Below the pieces are notes generated by a model that ran no database searches, was not told the DNA's origin, and was given only the letters and a program-made list of their open reading frames with translations. The translations under genes were made by a program, and so were the position numbers. A stretch of 18,834 nt of DNA from an uncultured Collinsella sp. (GTDB taxonomy: Bacteria > Actinomycetota > Coriobacteriia > Coriobacteriales > Coriobacteriaceae): the NCBI GenBank assembly GCA_900759435.1, contig CAAEVD010000270.1, forward strand, positions 1 through 18,834. Direction: 5' to 3'. Positions 1 through 7,322 of the stretch are shown here, in pieces. Numbering within the stretch: position 1 is the stretch's first letter; every line of letters begins with the position of its first letter.

Positions 1-50
1 GAGCACATTAAGTGCTCTCCTGTTCGTGCGGAACTCGCGACAACCTTAAT
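1..50 (+). repeat. Structured intergenic repeat, left copy (cut by window edge)
   Basis: A hairpin with arms GAGCAC and GTGCTC around loop ATTAA opens the window. It is followed by TCGTGCGGAACTCGCGACAA at 24-43 and CTTAAT at 45-50. The same 20-base block, loop and tail recur at 18734-18777, where the hairpin arms have a different but still paired sequence. The left part of this copy lies outside the window. Function is unknown; it could be a REP-like or MITE-like element or a structured RNA. It lies beyond the 3' end of the phosphatase gene. Confidence 0.7.
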
Positions 51-123
51 ATGCCTCAGGCCCGCCCCCTCCGCCGCACACTGGGAACGCCACGTAGATG
101 TCTGCTAAACCTTGCTCGCTCAG

Positions 124-750
124 CTAATTACTTTGTTGGGGGTCCACTATTTGCTGGAGGGTGAACTTGCATTGCATTGGCTCGCCTTCTGCTTGTGGCT
201 TTGCCTCATCGAAATCGAAGATCATGGTGGCGCAGTTGGGGAGTTTTGTTGGGAGCTTGAAGCCCTCTGGGGCTGCAGCCTTGATGAATTGGCGGCTGGC
301 GCTGCCGTGGCTTACTGCTAGGAGGGTTTCTATGCCCTCGGCGCCCATGAGATTGGTGAGGGTGGCTACCATGCGTTCTTGCAACGCTTTGCTTCCCTCT
401 CCTCCAAAGGGGACCAGATCTTCGCCTGGATCCCAGACGTCGGTGGGTAGCGCGTCGTGGGGGCCTTCTTCGAAGGAGCCGTAGCAGCGCTCAATAATGC
501 CTTCGCAGGACTCGACAGCAGCGTCCGGACCGAGGAGCTCGCATGCGACGAGCTGAGCTGTGTCCACGGCTCGGCCTAAGGGTGATGAGGCCACTTTGTC
601 GGGAACGACATTGTGGGCTTTGAGCCATGCGGCTGCCATCCCGGCTTGCTGACGGCCCAAATCGGTGAGCGGTGAATCGCAACGACCTTGGACGAGCTTT
701 TTGACGTTGAATTCCGTCTGGCCGTGGCGGAGCAGATACAGCCTCTTCAT
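124..750 (-). CDS. Histidine phosphatase family protein (phosphoglycerate mutase-like)
   Basis: This 208-residue protein belongs to the histidine phosphatase superfamily, which removes phosphate through a phospho-histidine intermediate. The family signature RHGQTEFN is at residues 8-15, with the nucleophile His9. Arg60 in SSPLGRA, an acidic residue in GIIERCYGSFEEG (about 84-96) and the second catalytic His148 in VSHGS complete the usual active site. There is no signal peptide or membrane segment, so it should be cytoplasmic. Length is typical of small members of the family. The start is supported by AAGGGGAG just upstream of the ATG. It lies 39 bp downstream of the CDF transporter gene and may be co-transcribed with it. 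The substrate cannot be read from the sequence: sugar phosphates, phosphoglycerate or nucleotide-derived phosphates are all possible. Confidence 0.9.
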   Translation of the reverse strand: MKRLYLLRHGQTEFNVKKLVQGRCDSPLTDLGRQQAGMAAAWLKAHNVVPDKVASSPLGRAVDTAQLVACELLGPDAAVESCEGIIERCYGSFEEGPHDALPTDVWDPGEDLVPFGGEGSKALQERMVATLTNLMGAEGIETLLAVSHGSASRQFIKAAAPEGFKLPTKLPNCATMIFDFDEAKPQAEGEPMQCKFTLQQIVDPQQSN

Positions 751-789
751 ATTCTCCCCTTCTGTATAACTTGCTTTACCGGCGCAGCC

Positions 790-1944
790 CTACTCGTGGG
801 TATGGCCTACGTAGTCTTCATCGATCGTAATCTTGGCAATCGACTTGGGGTATTCCGACTCGACCCGTTTCGCCAACGCGTGCTTTAAGTCTTCGGCGTT
901 CATCGCCAAATCCGAGGGTCGCACGCAGTCAAAGATCACGTTGGTGTGCGTAGGGCCCGGCACACAGCGCAGGTCGTGAATCGAAAGGCGACTATCGATC
1001 TCCTGAGCCATTGCGTTAATGCGTAAACGCATGCTCGCCACCTTGGGATCGTCGGTCACGATGGGATCGTAATGGAGCGTGACGATCATGCCGTCTTCGT
1101 TCCTAAACGCCTGCTCAATATTGTCGAGCGTGTCGTGACTTTCCATCGGGCTGGCTTCGGCCGCCATCTCGGCGTGAGCGCTTGCGAACTTCCTGCCCGG
1201 GCCGTAGTCGTGAACCATCAAATCGTGAACGCCCAAAACGCCGGGATAGCTCATGATCTTGTCTCGAATGTGCTTGACCAGCTTAGGATCGGGCGTCTGG
1301 CCCAAAAGCGGGCTCACCGTATCCTGGATGAGTTCAAAACCGCTCCAGCCAATATAGGCACCAACGGCAAGGCCGACCCAAGCGTCAAGATTGATGCCCG
1401 TCACCTGCGAAACAACTGCGCACGCCAGCACGGCACCCGTGGCAAGGACATCGTTCTTGGAATCCTGAGCCGTCGCATGCAGTGTCTCGGACTCGATACG
1501 GTCGCCGAGCTTTTGGTTGAGGGCCGCCATCCAGAGCTTTACGACCATCGAAAGCACTAGAACTGCCACCAGGGCAAGCGAGAACTCGACAGGTTCGGGG
1601 TGGATGACGCGCTCGACCGAGGACTTCACCAGCTCAACGCCAATCAGCAGCACGAGTGCCGCCACGACCAGACCCGAGAGATACTCGTAGCGACCGTGGC
1701 CGTAAGGATGCTCGGGGTCGGCCGGCTTGCTCGCCAGCTTAAAGCCCAGCACGCTCACGATATTCGAGCTGGCATCGGACAGGTTGTTCATGGCATCCGC
1801 AACAATCGAAACCGATCCCGAAACCACACCAATTGCACCCTTCGCAGCACAAAGCGCAACATTGGCGACAATACACACCATGCCCGCTAACGTGCCCACA
1901 CGCGCACGATCGCCCTGTGCGCGCCCAACAATCCACTCGACCAT
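790..1944 (-). CDS. Cation diffusion facilitator (CDF) family metal exporter
   Basis: This 384-residue membrane protein has a short cytoplasmic N-terminus, about six hydrophobic segments between residues 17 and 215, and a cytoplasmic C-terminal domain. CDF proteins export divalent metal ions in exchange for protons. The family pattern SIVADAMNNLSDASS (about 46-60) is in the second membrane segment, HPYGHGRYEYL (79-89) is in the following loop, and QDSKNDVLATG (160-170) is in the fifth segment. The likely metal ligands are Asn53 and Asp57 with Asp161 and Asp165. An N/D-D plus D-D set is associated with manganese (or iron) exporters more than with His-Asp zinc exporters, so manganese is an inferred substrate. 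The C-terminal domain (about 225-384) is longer than in many CDFs and may hold additional metal-sensing or dimer contacts. No strong ribosome site precedes the ATG at 1944, so the start is less certain than the family call. Confidence 0.92.
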   Translation of the reverse strand: MVEWIVGRAQGDRARVGTLAGMVCIVANVALCAAKGAIGVVSGSVSIVADAMNNLSDASSNIVSVLGFKLASKPADPEHPYGHGRYEYLSGLVVAALVLLIGVELVKSSVERVIHPEPVEFSLALVAVLVLSMVVKLWMAALNQKLGDRIESETLHATAQDSKNDVLATGAVLACAVVSQVTGINLDAWVGLAVGAYIGWSGFELIQDTVSPLLGQTPDPKLVKHIRDKIMSYPGVLGVHDLMVHDYGPGRKFASAHAEMAAEASPMESHDTLDNIEQAFRNEDGMIVTLHYDPIVTDDPKVASMRLRINAMAQEIDSRLSIHDLRCVPGPTHTNVIFDCVRPSDLAMNAEDLKHALAKRVESEYPKSIAKITIDEDYVGHTHE

Positions 1945-1996
1945 CTACATCCGCCCCCACGGTACTACCTATATATCTATTGCTCAAACGGATTGT

Positions 1997-2025
1997 AGTG
2001 TAGCCACTTTGTCCTCAAGATACAA
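1997..2025 (-). promoter_or_regulatory. Possible promoter of the CDF transporter gene
   Basis: Read on the minus strand, TTGTAT (2025-2020) is followed after 17 bases by TACACT (2002-1997), with a second AT-rich hexamer TACAAT a few bases further on. It sits just after the terminator that ends the PTS gene and about 50 bp before the transporter start. The -35 match is weak, so this is tentative. Confidence 0.3.
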
Positions 2026-2055
2026 AAGGCCGCAGCCCACACGAGCCACGGCCTT
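2022..2055 (-). terminator. Intrinsic terminator downstream of the PTS EIIC gene
   Basis: On the minus strand AAGGCCG (2055-2049) pairs with CGGCCTT (2032-2026). The stem extends inward through two wobble pairs and GC/GC to about 11 bp with an eight-base loop, and is followed directly by a TTTT tract. This is a classic Rho-independent terminator and separates the PTS gene from the CDF gene. Confidence 0.7.
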
Positions 2056-2061
2056 GGAACA

Positions 2062-2086
2062 CGACAAAGGGATCGTCCTTTTGTCG
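2062..2086. repeat. Short palindromic repeat (GACAAAGGGA family), copy 1
   Basis: Arms CGACAAAGGGA and TCCTTTTGTCG form an 11-bp hairpin with one wobble pair and a TCG loop, only 7 bp past the PTS stop codon. The arm sequence is closely related to the palindrome at 3324-3354, at the other end of the same gene. It could add to termination, but it reads as a member of a dispersed intergenic palindrome family. Confidence 0.6.
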
Positions 2087-2093
2087 CACAGGT

Positions 2094-3332
2094 TTATGCG
2101 CTTACTTCAGCAGCGCTCGCCACTGTTTCGGGCGAATCGCCTCCGTCCCCCGTCGCCTGTCCCTTCGCCGGCACCACGCCAAAGCAGTAGCTCAGCGCCG
2201 CAGACACCGCAAATGCCGTGCCGCCGGCAGCGCAGCACCACAGCAGGTTCGGGATGCCGCCCGTGGCAAAGCCAATGACCATGAGGACATTCGTCATGCC
2301 GATGGTATAGGCCGTAACGTGGCCCACGGCCGCAACAAGGCCTCCGACGGCGCCGCCAATGGCCATGCACGTCAGGCACCTGCCATATTTAAAGCCGCAA
2401 CCGTACAGCGCAGGCTCGCTTACGCCGCCAAGAACACCCGAGATCGAATAGCCCAGCATGAGCGTCTTCTCGTCCTTATCCGCAACGCGGAGCGACGCGC
2501 CAAAGGGCATGCCCCAAACGGCAAACGTTGCCATCGTCGCGGCGATCAGGATGCACGAATCCGTTCCCACACTCATAAACTGCGCATAGGCGAGCGATAG
2601 GACAACGTTGCTGACGCCCGCGATCTTAAGGAACTCCCAGCCCGCGGCAAGCCCCATGAGTGTGAGCAACGATACGATGCCACCGGAATTGCCAAGCATA
2701 AACATAAGCTGGCCCAACAGCATGCCCAAATAGCTGCCCGCCGGCGCCGTAATACACAGCGAAACCGGAACCATGACAAGCATGGTCGCAAACGGAACAA
2801 ACGAAAACGCCACGGCCTTAGGGATAACGCGCTGAAAGAAACACTCCACTTGCCAAAGCACGGGTACCGAGATGAGAACCGGAATAACAGTCGTCGTGTA
2901 ATCGTTGACCGGCGCGGGAAGCAGGCCATACACGGAAGTCATCGATGCCCCCGTCGTCGATGCGGCATCGACGAGCTTAAGCAGATCGGGCGCAATCAAT
3001 ACGCCGCCCAGCATCATGCCCAGCTGCTCCGAGCAACCGAGCTGGCGAGCGGCCGCCCAACCAAGATAAACGGGCAAGAAGTAGTAGCCGGCGTTATAGA
3101 GCCAACTGTAGAACAGGCGATAGATATCGGAATCGGCAGACCACAGGCCCAGCATGCCTTCGCCCATAATGACGGCGACGGTGCGGAACAACGCCGCGCA
3201 GACAATAAACGGCAGCGCCGACATCATGCTTTTGGACAGATAATCCACCACAGCCATGGCGTTTGATGAGACCGTCGTTGTAAACGAGGTGTTAGAAACT
3301 TGTGACACAGGAACCCTTTCCCAATGTGACAT
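2094..3332 (-). CDS. Stand-alone PTS EIIC sugar permease
   Basis: This is a polytopic membrane protein of about 412 residues matching the EIIC permease domain of the glucose/sucrose/beta-glucoside PTS superfamily, which carries a sugar through the membrane while its IIB partner phosphorylates it. Typical landmarks are the N-terminal block from AMAVVDYLSKSMMSALPF, then AGYYFLPVYLGWAAARQLG, the GGVLIAPDLLKLV segment and the diagnostic GGVSEPALYGCGFKYG motif (compare GITEPAIYG). No IIA or IIB domain is fused or encoded nearby, so partners must come from elsewhere; the sugar is unknown. The start is unsure. ATG 3332 has AAAGGGA upstream but lies inside a palindromic repeat. GTG 3308 has AAAGGG five bases upstream. 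ATG 3257 begins where family similarity begins. The reading frame stays open back to 3608, but that part overlaps accDA and is not expected to be translated. The gene is 16 bp downstream of accDA. Confidence 0.85.
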   Translation of the reverse strand: MSHWERVPVSQVSNTSFTTTVSSNAMAVVDYLSKSMMSALPFIVCAALFRTVAVIMGEGMLGLWSADSDIYRLFYSWLYNAGYYFLPVYLGWAAARQLGCSEQLGMMLGGVLIAPDLLKLVDAASTTGASMTSVYGLLPAPVNDYTTTVIPVLISVPVLWQVECFFQRVIPKAVAFSFVPFATMLVMVPVSLCITAPAGSYLGMLLGQLMFMLGNSGGIVSLLTLMGLAAGWEFLKIAGVSNVVLSLAYAQFMSVGTDSCILIAATMATFAVWGMPFGASLRVADKDEKTLMLGYSISGVLGGVSEPALYGCGFKYGRCLTCMAIGGAVGGLVAAVGHVTAYTIGMTNVLMVIGFATGGIPNLLWCCAAGGTAFAVSAALSYCFGVVPAKGQATGDGGDSPETVASAAEVSA

Positions 3333-3354
3333 GCGGACTGTCCCTTTGTCACAT
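3301..3354. repeat. Palindromic repeat (GTGACAAAGGGAC family), copy 2
   Basis: ATGTGACA (3324-3331) and TGTCACAT (3347-3354) form a perfect 8-bp inverted repeat with an inner GGA/TCC pair, and a third TGTGACA arm follows at 3301-3307 after an AAAGGGTTCC segment. The accDA stop codon (TGA at 3351-3349) and the possible PTS start codon (3332) both lie within it. It may act as a transcript-end hairpin for the fatty-acid operon, but no T tract follows. The arms resemble those at 2062-2086. Confidence 0.6.
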
Positions 3355-5073
3355 CGTGCGATACTGACCGATTGCGCGGTACTTTTCGTAGCGGAGGTTT
3401 GTGAGGGTCGCGTCGTCGAGCCGCCCAAGCGTATCGAAGGCATCAAATGCCGAGGACATGACGGCGCCGGCGATCTCCTCATGCGACAGACCCCTATCGT
3501 CAACAATGCCGTCGATGATACCGAGCGCCAACAGATCGGGAGCCGTGAGCTTAAGCGCCTCGGCGGCCTCATTCGCGCGCTCGGTATCCTTCCACAGAAT
3601 CGACGCACAGGCCTCGGGGCTCACGACCGAATAGGCCGAGCTCGAGAGCATCAGGATGCGGTCGGCCACGGACAGCGCCAGCGCGCCACCAGAGCCGCCC
3701 TCGCCTGTTACCACCGAGACAATCGGCGTCTTAAGGCCGCTCATCTCCATGAGATTCTGGGCGATAGCCTCGCCCTGACCGCGTTCCTCGGCACCGATGC
3801 CGCAAAACGCGCCCGAAGTATCGACCAGGCACAGAACCGGCCGACCAAACTTTTCGGCCTGGCGCATAAGGCGACGCGCTTTGCGGTAGCCCTCGGGATG
3901 CGCCATGCCAAAGTTGCGGCGCATACGCTCTTTGGTCGTGGTGCCGCGCTCGATGGCGATAACCGTCACGGGACGTCCGTCTTTCCAGCCAATGCCAACC
4001 ACCACAGCGGCGTCGTCACCAAAGTAACGGTCGCCATGCAGCTCCACAAATCCGTCCAAGCCCAGCGAGATCATCTCGCCCGCCGTGGCACGATCTGCCG
4101 AGCGGGTCTGTTTGACAATCTCGAGTGCCGTTTTTGGTGCGGCCGTGCGCTTAAACAGATGTCCCAGCTTCTTGCCGCGGCGCCCTGTATGCACAATCTC
4201 GTGCGGAGCCCCCAGACCGGGCGCGTGCCCTTCGTGCAGCGCCAACAGCTCGCCTACCGTGAGCGCAATCTCGCCACGCGGAACAACGGCATCGCAAAAG
4301 CCGTGCTCCAGCAAAAACTCGGAGCGCTGGAACCCCTTGGGCAGGCGCTTGTGCATGTTCTGCTCGATCACGCGCGGGCCGGCAAACGCCGTCAGGGCAT
4401 CGGGCTCGGCCAGGATAATGTCGCCCTCCATGGCAAAGCTCGCGGTCACGCCGCCAGTCGTGGGGTCGGTGAGCACCGTGATATACAGGCCGCCCGCCTC
4501 GCTATGCCTTCTCGCGGCAGCAGAGATTTTGGCCATCTGCATAAGCGATGTCACGCCCTCTTGCATGCGCGCTCCGCCCGAAACGGTAAAGCCGACAACC
4601 GGCAATCCCAGCTCGGTCGCATGCTCAAATGTGCGACAGATCTTCTCGCCCACCACGGAACCCATCGAGCCCATCATAAAGTTGGCATCCATAAAGAAGA
4701 GCGCCGTATCGCAACCGCAGATTTTACCCCTGCCGCACACAACGGCATCGCGCTCGCCCGAACGCTCGCTCACGCTCTTGAGCTTGTCGGCATAGCCGGG
4801 AAACGAGAGAAAGTCCTCCGACGCCAGATTGGCATCCCATTCCTCAAACGTGCCCTCGTCGACCGTCATGCGCATGCGCGCGCGACCGCTCACGCGAAAG
4901 TGTTTGCCGCAACGAGGGCAGACCTCGAGGTTGTCGTGCAGGCGTGCCTCATCGATCACACGGCGGCACTCCGGGCACTTGATAAACACGTGGCGCGCAG
5001 GAAACTCGGCGCACGACTCGGTCATCGGCCCCTCGAGAACGTTGACCGTCTTCGCTTTTCTATTCATCAGCAT
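3349..5073 (-). CDS. accDA: Fused acetyl-CoA carboxylase carboxyltransferase, beta-alpha (AccD-AccA)
   Basis: This 574-residue protein joins both carboxyltransferase subunits, which move the carboxyl group from biotin on AccB to acetyl-CoA to make malonyl-CoA. Residues 1 to about 295 are AccD-like: a four-cysteine zinc site (Cys33, Cys36, Cys52, Cys55), then FTVSGGARMQEG for the oxyanion pocket and LTDPTTGGVTASFA. After a short linker, residues from about 315 to the end are AccA-like, with ELHGDRYFGDD, FGMAHPEGYRKA, LVDTSGAFCGIGAEERGQGE and VTGEGGSGGALAL. The alpha half lacks the N-terminal helical region of about 60 residues usual in separate AccA proteins. No stop or frameshift separates the halves. 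It is the last gene of the fatty-acid operon. Its ATG at 5073 (or ATG at 5067) overlaps the accC stop by 14 or 8 bases, suggesting translational coupling. The TGA stop falls in a palindromic repeat. Confidence 0.95.
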   Translation of the reverse strand: MLMNRKAKTVNVLEGPMTESCAEFPARHVFIKCPECRRVIDEARLHDNLEVCPRCGKHFRVSGRARMRMTVDEGTFEEWDANLASEDFLSFPGYADKLKSVSERSGERDAVVCGRGKICGCDTALFFMDANFMMGSMGSVVGEKICRTFEHATELGLPVVGFTVSGGARMQEGVTSLMQMAKISAAARRHSEAGGLYITVLTDPTTGGVTASFAMEGDIILAEPDALTAFAGPRVIEQNMHKRLPKGFQRSEFLLEHGFCDAVVPRGEIALTVGELLALHEGHAPGLGAPHEIVHTGRRGKKLGHLFKRTAAPKTALEIVKQTRSADRATAGEMISLGLDGFVELHGDRYFGDDAAVVVGIGWKDGRPVTVIAIERGTTTKERMRRNFGMAHPEGYRKARRLMRQAEKFGRPVLCLVDTSGAFCGIGAEERGQGEAIAQNLMEMSGLKTPIVSVVTGEGGSGGALALSVADRILMLSSSAYSVVSPEACASILWKDTERANEAAEALKLTAPDLLALGIIDGIVDDRGLSHEEIAGAVMSSAFDAFDTLGRLDDATLTNLRYEKYRAIGQYRTM

Positions 5074-6403
5074 AGAGATGCCCCATCAGATCGGTGTGAT
5101 ACATGCCCGACAAGAACTCGTCGTTTGCCAGCACGTCGAGCTGAAGCTCGCTGTTTTCGCTCACGCCTTCAATCACGAGCTCGCCCAGGGCCGAGCGCAT
5201 CTTACGAATAGCGCCGTCACGCGTGGGCGCACACACGATGAGCTTGCCGAGCATGGAGTCGTAGTACGGCGGAACTTTCGCACCGGTAAACATGGCGGAA
5301 TCCCAGCGCACGCGCGGACCACCCGGCACGCGCAACGCGGTGACCGTTCCGCATGACGGCAGAAAGTCCGGCGTTTCGGCATTGATACGGCACTCCATGG
5401 CGTGGTTGCGGACCGGCATGTCCTCCTGCTCAAAGGGCAGAGGCTGGCCGGCCGCCACGCGCAGCTGCCACTTAACCAAGTCGGTATCGGTCACAAACTC
5501 TGTAACCGGATGCTCCACCTGCAAGCGCGTGTTCATTTCCATAAAGTAGAAATTGCCGTCGTCCGAATACAGGAACTCGATGGTACCGGCTCCTTCGTAG
5601 CCGACGGCACGAGCCAAGTCACGCGCTGCCTTGTGCATGCGAGCACGAATGTCGTCGTGTCCGTCGAGGCACGGCGCGGGGCTCTCCTCGATCAGCTTTT
5701 GATTGCGACGCTGAACCGAGCACTCGCGCTCGCCGAGCGAAAACACATGGCCCTGCTTATCGGCCATAATCTGCACCTCAACGTGGTGCGCCGGCGCGAC
5801 GAACTTCTCCATGTAGCACTCGCCGTCGCCAAAGACGGCCTCGCCCTCGGCACGCGCCTCGATGAACGCCTTTGCCGCATCTTCCACGCGCTCGACCTTG
5901 CGAATGCCGCGACCGCCGCCACCTGCACGCGCCTTAATAAGCACGGGGCAGCCAATGCGCTCGGCCTCGGCGGTCGCCTCCTCGGGGCTTTTGAGCAAAT
6001 CGCAGCCCGGTACGATGGGCACGCCCGCCGCGGCAGCCGTTCGACGTGCGGCGTCCTTGTCGCCCATGCTGTCGATCACCTTGGCCGAAGGACCGACAAA
6101 CGTCAGGCCATACTTGTCGCAGTCGCGCACGAAGCTCGCCTTCTCGGAAAAAAAGCCATAGCCGGGATGAATTGCCTTAGCTCCCGACTTTACGGCACAG
6201 GTGAGCACGGCATCGTCGTTGAGGTAACTCTCGGCAAGACGCGGGCCGCCGATGCAATACGCCTCGTCGGCAAGCTGCACGTGTAGCGCGTCCGCATCGG
6301 CCGTGGAATAAACGGCGACGGTCTTGATGCCCATATCGCGGCACGCGCGGATAACACGGACCGCGACTTCGCCGCGGTTGGCGATGAGCACTTTGTCGAA
6401 CAT
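5060..6403 (-). CDS. accC: Acetyl-CoA carboxylase biotin carboxylase subunit
   Basis: This is a 447-residue biotin carboxylase that uses ATP and bicarbonate to carboxylate biotin on AccB. The N-terminal fold begins MFDKVLIANRGEVAVRVIRA, as in most AccC proteins. The ATP-grasp region has Lys116, the glycine-rich KARAGGGGRGIRKVE (157-171) and the catalytic signature MEMNTRLQVEHPVTE, with Glu289, Asn291 and Arg293. Length is close to the 449 residues of the E. coli enzyme. The frame is open further upstream into fabZ, but the start at 6403 is chosen because AAGGAAGG precedes it and it matches the family N-terminus. It begins 10 bp after the fabZ stop and overlaps accDA at its end. It should be cytoplasmic, in complex with AccB and AccDA. 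Confidence 0.97.
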   Translation of the reverse strand: MFDKVLIANRGEVAVRVIRACRDMGIKTVAVYSTADADALHVQLADEAYCIGGPRLAESYLNDDAVLTCAVKSGAKAIHPGYGFFSEKASFVRDCDKYGLTFVGPSAKVIDSMGDKDAARRTAAAAGVPIVPGCDLLKSPEEATAEAERIGCPVLIKARAGGGGRGIRKVERVEDAAKAFIEARAEGEAVFGDGECYMEKFVAPAHHVEVQIMADKQGHVFSLGERECSVQRRNQKLIEESPAPCLDGHDDIRARMHKAARDLARAVGYEGAGTIEFLYSDDGNFYFMEMNTRLQVEHPVTEFVTDTDLVKWQLRVAAGQPLPFEQEDMPVRNHAMECRINAETPDFLPSCGTVTALRVPGGPRVRWDSAMFTGAKVPPYYDSMLGKLIVCAPTRDGAIRKMRSALGELVIEGVSENSELQLDVLANDEFLSGMYHTDLMGHLYADE

Positions 6404-6413
6404 GAAGCCTTCC

Positions 6414-6836
6414 TTAACTTTCGTGCATGAGTGCAAAAGACATATCGGCGCGGCAGCAAACCTCACCGTTGACGCTCGCGGTGCCCGTCGCAAAGCGGAA
6501 CGGCCCGCGCGCACGCGTGATGGAGCACACCAGATCCACCGTGTCGCCCGGGCGCACCGGACGCTTAAAGCGCACCTTGTCCAGACTCGTGTAGAACGGC
6601 GTCGCGCCGCGCGCCCCCTCATCGCCCATCAGCAGTACGCAGCAGTTCTGGGCGAGCATCTCGCACTGAATCACGCCGGGGACCACCGGGTTTCCCGGAA
6701 AATGCCCCTGCAAAAAGTACTCGTCGCCCGTAATCGTGATCTTGCCGTGGGCCTCGTCGCCCACCAGCTCGGCCTCGTCGAGCAAGAGCATCGGCTCGCG
6801 ATGCGGTAACAGCTTCTTGAGCTCTTCTTTGTTCAT
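6414..6836 (-). CDS. fabZ: 3-hydroxyacyl-ACP dehydratase FabZ
   Basis: This 140-residue hot-dog-fold enzyme removes water from 3-hydroxyacyl-ACP in the elongation cycle. The active-site helix LQGHFPGNPVVPGVIQCEML has catalytic His45 and, 14 residues on, Glu59. LPHREPMLLLDE at 10-21 and the KVRFKRPVRPGD strand are also typical of FabZ. ATG 6836 is preferred because AGGTGA lies five bases upstream; an in-frame GTG at 6845, directly after the accB stop, would add three residues. There is no sign of the longer FabA type. The placement between accB and accC interrupts the acc genes and ties dehydration to the carboxylase within one transcript. Confidence 0.95.
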   Translation of the reverse strand: MNKEELKKLLPHREPMLLLDEAELVGDEAHGKITITGDEYFLQGHFPGNPVVPGVIQCEMLAQNCCVLLMGDEGARGATPFYTSLDKVRFKRPVRPGDTVDLVCSITRARGPFRFATGTASVNGEVCCRADMSFALMHES

Positions 6837-6845
6837 GGATATCAC

Positions 6846-7319
6846 CTATCCGATCCTCATGAGACAGCTGCCAAACTCCACGAGGTCGCCGTCGGCCACG
6901 CAGATCTCGAGCACCTCGCCGTCTGCCTCGGCCGTCACCTCGTTGAGAACCTTCATGGCCTCGATGATGCAGAGGGTCTCGCCGGCCTTGACCTTGGAGC
7001 CCACGTGCACAAACGGCTCGTCGCCCGGCGCCGGGGCAGCATAGAAAACGCCGACCATGGGAGCGGTCACCTCGGTGCCCTTGGGCTCCGGTGCGGCGGC
7101 AGGTGCCTGCGCGGCGGGCTCCGGTGCGGCAGGCGCGACTGTGGGAGCTGCAACTGGAGCGGCCATAGCGCTCGGCATGGGCATGGGCACGGCAACCGGC
7201 TGTGCGGCGCTCGCGCGCTCGAGTTCGACCGCGGTGCCATCGGGCTCCTCAACGCGTACGCGCGTGAGGCCGCGGTCCTCCATAACATCGGCTATCTCGG
7301 CAAGTCTTTTGGAATCCAT
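6846..7319 (-). CDS. accB: Biotin carboxyl carrier protein of acetyl-CoA carboxylase
   Basis: This 157-residue protein carries the biotin that shuttles the carboxyl group between AccC and AccDA. The N-terminal region (1-35) is the usual helical and strand docking part. It is followed by an alanine/proline-rich flexible linker (about 36-82) and a C-terminal biotinyl domain (about 83-157). The biotinylation site is in EAMKVLNEV, with Lys123 expected to be modified by the BirA encoded at 12699-13475. GAGGAG lies seven bases before the ATG and overlaps the end of fabF, whose stop is 3 bp upstream. fabZ begins immediately after. Confidence 0.97.
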   Translation of the reverse strand: MDSKRLAEIADVMEDRGLTRVRVEEPDGTAVELERASAAQPVAVPMPMPSAMAAPVAAPTVAPAAPEPAAQAPAAAPEPKGTEVTAPMVGVFYAAPAPGDEPFVHVGSKVKAGETLCIIEAMKVLNEVTAEADGEVLEICVADGDLVEFGSCLMRIG

Positions 7320-7322
7320 GCT

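Noticed and set aside
3333..3608. N-terminal extension of the PTS EIIC frame to 504 residues
   Set aside because: The added 92 codons lie inside accDA in another frame and have no similarity to EIIC proteins.
3256..5211. A 651-codon open frame on the plus strand opposite accDA
   Set aside because: It lies antisense to a clear AccD-AccA fusion, is Arg/His/Ala rich, and has no credible motif or ribosome site.
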